Below, in pieces: positions 1 through 4,583 of a stretch of DNA of 6,569 nt. Position numbers and translations under genes: made by a program. Positions within the stretch are counted from its first letter, which is position 1. Every line of letters starts with the position of its first letter. Under the pieces are notes generated by a model that saw only the letters and a program-made list of their open reading frames with translations, ran no database searches and was not told where the DNA came from. The stretch covers positions 863-7,431 of the forward strand of contig MGRI01000078.1 in NCBI GenBank assembly GCA_001798105.1. Reading direction: 5' to 3'. The DNA comes from Deltaproteobacteria bacterium RIFCSPHIGHO2_02_FULL_40_11. GTDB taxonomy: Bacteria > Bdellovibrionota > JACOXK01 > 2-02-FULL-40-11.

Positions 1-887
1 ATTTTTTAATTGAAAAACATAAGTATTCAAAAGCAGCAGCTTATCGCAGAATTCAAGCAGCTAAACTTGTACAAAGAGATCCCCGGGTCTTAGAATATTT
101 AAAATCTGCAAAGCTGAACTTAACCACGCTGGGACAGATCGAACCCCATGCGGTGGGAGAAAAAAAAGATTTTCTAATCCAAGCTGCCTTGGGCAAAACA
201 AAAGAAGAAGTCGAAGCACTTTTGGTTTCATTTTCTCATAAAGTAGATTCTCACCGAGATAAGATCAGAAGATTGCCTATTTTAAATGCTGGTTCCGCTG
301 CGGAACTAAAATGCGTAGAACTTAAGCAAGCAGATTTACTTTCTGAAACAAAAAAACAAGAGAAAAAGCCAGAGAGATCCCAGGAAGAATCTGTCATCCC
401 CCGCGAAGCAGACATAAGGCGCGTAAAGATAGAATTTGTGGCCAATGAATCTGTGGCGGGGAAAATTGAACGGGCAAAACAAATCTTGCGCCATAAATAT
501 CCCAAAGGAAAACTGGAAGATATCTTTAATGAAGCCCTGGATCTTCTTTTAGAGAAGAAAGATCCGATGAGACAAATAAAAAGAGATTCCTCGCGCTACA
601 CGCTCGGAATGACAAAGAAAACCCGTTATATTCCAAAAGCCGTTCAAAGAGAGGTTTATACAAGAGATCAGGCACGATGTTCTTACAAAAGTCCTGAAGG
701 CAAGCAATGTGGGGAAAGAAATTTTTTAGAATTTGATCATATCCACCCCTGGGCATTGGGTGGAAAAACAGAAATAAACAACTTACGACTGCTTTGTGCC
801 ACGCATAATAAACTTAGATCTCAGGAAACATTTTCCAGAGTACCCCGGGGCGACGTGATTAATCTTTGTGAATTATCCGTATTTTAG
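1..887 (+). CDS. HNH endonuclease, 5' end missing (starts before the window)
   Basis: This is a probable metal-dependent DNA endonuclease of the HNH (beta-beta-alpha metal finger) superfamily; its target and biological role are unknown. The frame is open from base 3 to the TAG at 885-887 (294 visible codons) with no ATG in the first 50 codons. The GTG at 153 is therefore not the real start, because family-like sequence precedes it (KAAAYRRIQAAKLV, then PRVLEYLKSAKLNL). Visible residues 1 to about 80 form the helical N-terminal part, followed by a charged, low-conservation linker. A second helical segment around residues 140-188 ends in a Lys/Asp-rich stretch. The HNH domain spans about residues 208-277. 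It has a likely zinc site (C226, C236, C265, with H268 nearby), the DH pair at 245-246, N260, and HN at 268-269, so all catalytic positions look intact. The next gene starts 14 bases downstream with no obvious functional link. The build is common in Bdellovibrio-like genomes (recalled, not searched). Confidence 0.9.
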   Translation, partial: FLIEKHKYSKAAAYRRIQAAKLVQRDPRVLEYLKSAKLNLTTLGQIEPHAVGEKKDFLIQAALGKTKEEVEALLVSFSHKVDSHRDKIRRLPILNAGSAAELKCVELKQADLLSETKKQEKKPERSQEESVIPREADIRRVKIEFVANESVAGKIERAKQILRHKYPKGKLEDIFNEALDLLLEKKDPMRQIKRDSSRYTLGMTKKTRYIPKAVQREVYTRDQARCSYKSPEGKQCGERNFLEFDHIHPWALGGKTEINNLRLLCATHNKLRSQETFSRVPRGDVINLCELSVF

Positions 888-901
888 CTATATTAAATAA
901 C

Positions 902-1306
902 ATGACAGACATCCAAAAACAAAAGATTTATGAAGTTTGTAAAAAGAACAACTTCTATTTTTGTGTGTTTTTTGGTTCCGGTGCTGATGAAAAAATAAAA
1001 AAATATCAAAGAGATATTGACTTGGCTTTTTATGCAGGCAAGCGTATTCCAACCAAAAAGTCGCTCGAAATTTACCAAGAACTCATGCCCCACTTTGATA
1101 AAGAAATCGATGTTGTTTTAATTCAACCTCTGATGGATCCCCTCCTTGCCTACGAAATTTCTGTTAACGGGAAATGCGTGTGTGAACTGAAAGAAGATTC
1201 TTTTTTAGAATTTCAAACACGTACCTGGAAAGATTATTTGGATTCGCAACGGTACCGAGATTATGAAAAAAAATATATTGAAAGAAAGGTTAAAAATGTC
1301 TCCTGA
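902..1306 (+). CDS. mntA: MntA-type minimal nucleotidyltransferase (type VII TA antitoxin)
   Basis: This is a cytoplasmic minimal nucleotidyltransferase of 134 residues, a normal length for the family. In characterised type VII toxin-antitoxin pairs, MntA adenylylates a tyrosine of the HEPN RNase toxin HepT and so silences it. The nucleotidyltransferase core is visible. FFGSG at residues 23-27 provides the Gly-Ser motif, RDIDLAF at 37-43 provides the two metal-binding aspartates (D38, D40), and EIDVVLI at 68-74 provides the third carboxylate (D70). The spacing between GS and DxD is 11 residues, one more than the usual GSx10DxD. The C-terminal part (PLLAYEI, then F..F..R....YLD) also fits the MntA subfamily. 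The ATG at 902 is the only reasonable start and lacks a clear Shine-Dalgarno sequence. The 3' end overlaps a short frame at 1296-1400 that looks like a wreck of the cognate hepT, so the enzyme appears to have lost its partner here. Confidence 0.85.
   Translation: MTDIQKQKIYEVCKKNNFYFCVFFGSGADEKIKKYQRDIDLAFYAGKRIPTKKSLEIYQELMPHFDKEIDVVLIQPLMDPLLAYEISVNGKCVCELKEDSFLEFQTRTWKDYLDSQRYRDYEKKYIERKVKNVS
1285..1289 (+). promoter_or_regulatory. Ribosome binding site for the 34-codon HepT remnant
   Basis: AAAGG lies six bases before the ATG at 1296, inside the 3' end of the nucleotidyltransferase gene. This supports 1296 over the in-frame ATG at 1263 as the start. It is the arrangement expected for translational coupling of a MNT-HEPN gene pair. 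Confidence 0.45.
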
Positions 1307-1400
1307 AGTAACGCTTCGAAAATTAAGCCTCCTGGAAAGTATTCAACGTGCTTTGGGACTCGTTCCAAAATATATTCAAGCACTTCAAAACTGGAAATAA
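1296..1400 (+). pseudogene. Remnant of HepT-like HEPN toxin (34 codons)
   Basis: The frame starts MSPEVTLRKLSLLE and stops at the TAA at 1398-1400. This N-terminus matches what I remember of HepT/DUF86 HEPN proteins, which often begin M-S/D-P-E-x-x-x-R-K-L. The position fits too: it is directly downstream of the MntA-like gene, overlaps it by 11 bases and has a good ribosome binding site. Intact HepT proteins are about 110-145 residues and carry an Arg-x4-6-His RNase motif. Here only 34 residues remain, with no such motif. The tail (residues 17-34, ending IQALQNWK) resembles the C-terminal helix of HepT proteins, which suggests loss of the central core by an in-frame deletion, not simple 3' truncation. 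Only 69 bases follow before the next gene, so the missing part is not hidden in another frame. It may still be translated, but it should have no RNase activity. Confidence 0.55.
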
Positions 1401-1406
1401 AAAATA

Positions 1407-1434
1407 GGCAAGGAAGATTAGAATTTGTCTTGCC
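1407..1434 (+). other. Weak hairpin in the intergenic gap
   Basis: GGCAAG at 1407-1412 pairs with CTTGCC at 1429-1434, with a possible extra G-U pair inside and a loop of about 14 bases. It sits seven bases after the stop of the HepT remnant, where a terminator would be expected. No T-run follows (the next bases are AACGCCC), so it does not qualify as a standard intrinsic terminator. Confidence 0.25.
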
Positions 1435-1455
1435 AACGCCCATAAAGTCTATAAA
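1425..1455 (+). promoter_or_regulatory. Possible promoter for the transporter-acyltransferase gene
   Basis: TTGTCT at 1425-1430 (four of six bases of the -35 consensus) and TATAAA at 1450-1455 (five of six of the -10 consensus) are 19 bases apart, longer than ideal. Transcription would begin only a few bases before the GTG at 1470, giving a very short leader. This is the only non-coding stretch upstream of the gene, so a promoter here is reasonable, but AT-rich DNA yields such matches by chance. Confidence 0.2.
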
Positions 1456-1469
1456 AACAAGTCTCTGTT

Positions 1470-4400
1470 GTGAAATCTTACGAAAAACATCTTTTAAGAG
1501 ATCCTCGTTTTTGGCCTCTATTTTGGACCCAATTTTTAGGCGCTTTTAATGACAATGTGTTTAAGAATGCACTGGTCATTTTGATTACCTATAAGGCTTA
1601 TCACTTATTCAGCCTGACACCGGCCCAAATGGTTGCTTTATGTGGTGGGATTTTCATTTTACCTTTTTTCTTGTTTTCTGCCTATGCGGGTCAAATTGCT
1701 GATAAATTCGAAAAACACAGCCTCATGGTATGGATCAAAGTTTGGGAAATTGCCGTCATGGGCATGGGCGCTTTTGGTTTTTATTTTGAAAATATCCACC
1801 TTTTAATGGTCACCCTTTTTATGATGGGGCTCCAATCTACCTTTTTTGGCCCAATCAAATACAGCGCTCTTCCAGAGCTGATTACAGACGATGAATTGGT
1901 TCATGGCAATGCGCTCGTTGAAATGGGAACATTTTTAGCAATTCTCCTTGGAACCATTTTAGGCGGGGTATTGATTGCGCAACATGCCACAGGCCCATTG
2001 ATGGTGGCAGCCATTACGATTTTGATTGCCTGCCTGGGGACCCTATGCGCAAGATATGTACACCCCCTGACACCGAGAAATCCAAATTTAAAAATTCATC
2101 ATGGGTTGATTCGCCCAACTTGGGAAATACTTAAAATTTCAACACACATTAAAAGTGTATGGAATTGTGTTTTAGGAATTTCTTGGTTTTGGCTTTTAGG
2201 TGCTGTGCTACTTTCAATGTTTCCTGTATATGCCAAAGATGTGCTTCATGCAGACGAATCGGTTGTCACCCTTTTTTTAGCGCTTTTTAGCATCGGTGTG
2301 GCCACGGGCTCAATCTTATGTGAAAAGCTAAGTCGCGAACGATTGGAACTTGGGTTGGTTCCTTTTGGATCCATCGGTATGAGTATTTTTATGCTCGACT
2401 TATTTATTTCTGGAACACCCCGCGTTCCAGGCATCCCTTATGTAACATTAACGCAGTTTTTAATGGCTGACGGTTCCTTTCGGATCTTAATGGATTTATT
2501 TGGTCTTTCTTTATTTAGCGGTTTTTTCATTGTGCCCCTTTATACATTTATTCAACATCGCGCCCACCCAGATAAGCTTTCCAGAACCATTGCAGCAAAC
2601 AATGTTTTAAATGCTTTATTCATGGTTGCAGGCAGCATTTTATTGGCTGCCCTTTATGGCTTCGGGGTCACCGTCATTGAGATTTTTTTAATTTTTGGAA
2701 TTTTGAATATGGTTGTTGCACTCTATATTTACACAGTGATTCCAGAATTTTTGCTTCGTTTTGTCTGTGTTATTTTAACAAGACTGATTTATCGTTTAAA
2801 TGTTCAAGGCTTAAACCACGTTCCAGAGGAAGGTGCCGCCGTTTTGGTATGTAACCATGTTACATTTGTGGATTGGCTCATTATTTCTGCTGCCGTAAAA
2901 CGTCCCATTCGCTTTGTCATGTATTATAAGTTTCACAATATTCCTGTTCTTCGATTTTTTCTCAGAGGAGGAAAGGTCATCCCCATTGCAGGCGCCAAAG
3001 AAGACACAAATATTTTAGAAAATGCCATGGTTCAAATTCGAAAAGAACTCAAACTTGGAAACTTGGTTTGTATTTTTCCAGAAGGACAAGTGACCCATGA
3101 TGGCCAACTCAACCCCTATCGGCAGGGCATTGAAAAAATTATTCAAAAAACACCTGTCCCTGTGATTCCCATGACTTTACACGGTCTTTGGGGAAGTTAC
3201 TTTAGTCGAAAGTATGGAAGTGCTGCCTCAAAACCCTGGGTTATTTTTAAAACCATTTGGTCGAACGTAAACCTTCATATTTTGCCCCCTCTCCCCGCGT
3301 ATGAAGTGACAGCCCCCAAGCTTGAACACATCACACGTACGGAGTTAGGTCGAAACATCGTCCTTGGTATTTTGGGCATCTTTCTTTTTCTAAATTTCCC
3401 AGCCCAGGCCCAATCGATTGAAACCGCGATGAATGGTTTATTTTACGCCCAACCCTACCGCAATCAGTCGCAACAATGGCAAATGCACCTTTCTGGGAAA
3501 AAAGAAGGAACGCTTTCTTCAGAACTTTCGTATGCCCTCCAAGCCAAGGCACTTTTACACTTTCCCAGAGAAATTTCGGATTGGATGGATATTCCTGAAG
3601 CATACATTCAATATACCCGGCCTCAGACCACAGTTTCTTTTGGGCGCAAAAAGAAAACCTGGGGAAACCATGCGTTGTATAGCCCCGCACGCATCATCCT
3701 ACCCACATTTGAAATTGACCCTTTGCGACAAGAAAAATCGGGGATTTTTGCGCTGACCACCACAGTGCGTGAACGCGATACTGAATTGGAATTCTTTTAT
3801 AGCCCTTTATTTATTCCCGATTTAGGGGGCGTTCGGTTTCAGCAATCGCAAAACCGTTTTGAAATTCTTTCTCGGTGGAGCACGCCTCTTTTTTATAGAA
3901 TTAAAATTGGCGATACCTGGTTACCCCTATCGTATGACTTACATATCCCTGAACTTTCAGATGTCCTTCTGAAACAAAGTCTGGGACTCAGATTTCAACA
4001 ATCAACACCCTCTCAACACTTTGCATTTTGGTTTTCTTATTTTCACAATCCCAAATCCAAGCTCCAGCACGATGCAAAGTTACACATTGAAGAAGAGGGC
4101 CTCAAAAGCAATGTGAATCTTTATCCGATTTTCATCCCACACATTGGGTTTGGGTTTGAAACACTTTTTCCTGTGGCATCTCTTGGGGCTCTATTTGAAA
4201 TAGCACTCATGGCGCCGTTTCAAGATCCGCCCCACATACAGTTTTTAACAAGCCTCCAACACCCATATTTTGAAATCGGATTTAAAAATGAACTGAACCT
4301 CACACAAAAAGAAGAAGGCTTGGTTCAAGAACCTGTACCGCCTAAAAATTTTATGTTTATTCAAGTTCAAAAACGCCTCACACCGTCGTGGACAATTCAA

Positions 4401-4583
4401 AGCAATCTGGAAAGGTCGTTGCTCACGAATGAATGGGTATTTCAACCCAAAGCCGCTTTTGATTGGAAAAAAAATATTGTAACCACCGTGGGGGCTGATA
4501 TTTTATACGGTGTCCAAAATACATTTTGGGGAAACTTTCGAGAATATGACAGAGTTTGGGTTGAAACAAAAGTTACGTTTTAA
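1470..4583 (+). CDS. LplT-like MFS transporter fused to PlsC acyltransferase and a C-terminal beta-barrel-like domain
   Basis: This is a single 1,037-residue frame with three modules. Residues 1 to about 425 are a 12-helix major facilitator of the lysophospholipid-flippase (LplT/Aas) type, with QFLGAFNDNVFKNAL at 21-35 and the loop motif AGQIADKFEK at 73-82. Residues about 442-620 are a PlsC-family acyltransferase: NHVTFVD at 462-468 (catalytic H463 and D468), GKVIPIA at 501-507, FPEG at 536-539, VPVIP at 563-567, and GLWGSYFSR. It would import lysophospholipid across the inner membrane and re-acylate it. A full Aas continues into an acyl-ACP synthetase domain, which is absent here. Instead, residues 628-647 form a signal-peptide-like segment ending AQA, followed by about 390 residues rich in short alternating strands. 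This part carries EAYIQY at 710-715, GRKKKTWG at 725-732 and a terminal Phe, typical of outer-membrane barrels, but I do not recognise its family. The GTG at 1470 is chosen because family sequence begins immediately and an in-frame TAA lies at 1452; the ribosome binding site is weak. Confidence 0.88.
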   Translation: MKSYEKHLLRDPRFWPLFWTQFLGAFNDNVFKNALVILITYKAYHLFSLTPAQMVALCGGIFILPFFLFSAYAGQIADKFEKHSLMVWIKVWEIAVMGMGAFGFYFENIHLLMVTLFMMGLQSTFFGPIKYSALPELITDDELVHGNALVEMGTFLAILLGTILGGVLIAQHATGPLMVAAITILIACLGTLCARYVHPLTPRNPNLKIHHGLIRPTWEILKISTHIKSVWNCVLGISWFWLLGAVLLSMFPVYAKDVLHADESVVTLFLALFSIGVATGSILCEKLSRERLELGLVPFGSIGMSIFMLDLFISGTPRVPGIPYVTLTQFLMADGSFRILMDLFGLSLFSGFFIVPLYTFIQHRAHPDKLSRTIAANNVLNALFMVAGSILLAALYGFGVTVIEIFLIFGILNMVVALYIYTVIPEFLLRFVCVILTRLIYRLNVQGLNHVPEEGAAVLVCNHVTFVDWLIISAAVKRPIRFVMYYKFHNIPVLRFFLRGGKVIPIAGAKEDTNILENAMVQIRKELKLGNLVCIFPEGQVTHDGQLNPYRQGIEKIIQKTPVPVIPMTLHGLWGSYFSRKYGSAASKPWVIFKTIWSNVNLHILPPLPAYEVTAPKLEHITRTELGRNIVLGILGIFLFLNFPAQAQSIETAMNGLFYAQPYRNQSQQWQMHLSGKKEGTLSSELSYALQAKALLHFPREISDWMDIPEAYIQYTRPQTTVSFGRKKKTWGNHALYSPARIILPTFEIDPLRQEKSGIFALTTTVRERDTELEFFYSPLFIPDLGGVRFQQSQNRFEILSRWSTPLFYRIKIGDTWLPLSYDLHIPELSDVLLKQSLGLRFQQSTPSQHFAFWFSYFHNPKSKLQHDAKLHIEEEGLKSNVNLYPIFIPHIGFGFETLFPVASLGALFEIALMAPFQDPPHIQFLTSLQHPYFEIGFKNELNLTQKEEGLVQEPVPPKNFMFIQVQKRLTPSWTIQSNLERSLLTNEWVFQPKAAFDWKKNIVTTVGADILYGVQNTFWGNFREYDRVWVETKVTF
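3348..3410 (+). other. Internal Sec signal peptide and predicted signal peptidase I site
   Basis: This segment is residues 627-647 of the fusion protein. R628 and N629 come before a 14-residue hydrophobic core (I630 to F643), then PAQA, then QSIE. The pattern is a textbook signal peptidase I site (A645-x-A647), with cutting expected after A647 at base 3410. The acyltransferase before it is cytoplasmic, so this segment would insert with its N-side inside and deliver the C-terminal domain to the periplasm. No in-frame start with a ribosome binding site lies just upstream. The nearest is the GTG at 3306, with no Shine-Dalgarno sequence. A GGAG at 3341-3344 has no start codon at a useful distance. 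Confidence 0.7.

Noticed and set aside
1266..1273. Run of eight A near the end of the nucleotidyltransferase gene as a programmed frameshift site
   Set aside because: The downstream frame has its own ATG and ribosome binding site, and homologous gene pairs use separate starts, so slippage is not needed.
1407..1434. Hairpin as an intrinsic terminator between the toxin-antitoxin remnant and the transporter gene
   Set aside because: The stem is only about six pairs, the loop is large and no T-run follows.
3331..3690. A 119-codon reverse-strand frame opposite the signal-peptide and early barrel region
   Set aside because: It lies entirely within a strong forward gene, has no recognisable domain and has a composition typical of a shadow frame.
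3433..3756. A 107-codon forward frame in another phase of the barrel region
   Set aside because: The main frame is continuous with a sensible signal peptide and strand pattern; this alternative has no motif and no upstream ribosome binding site.
3411..4580. Barrel as an outer-membrane phospholipase A (PldA), a partner of lysolipid recycling
   Set aside because: I could not find the PldA catalytic arrangement (His and Ser close together with a downstream Asn); the NH at residues 733-734 has the wrong context.
3306..4583. Barrel as a separate gene starting at the GTG at 3306
   Set aside because: There is no Shine-Dalgarno sequence before it, it would cut into the end of the PlsC domain, and no stop codon separates it from the upstream frame. 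Kept only as an alternative.
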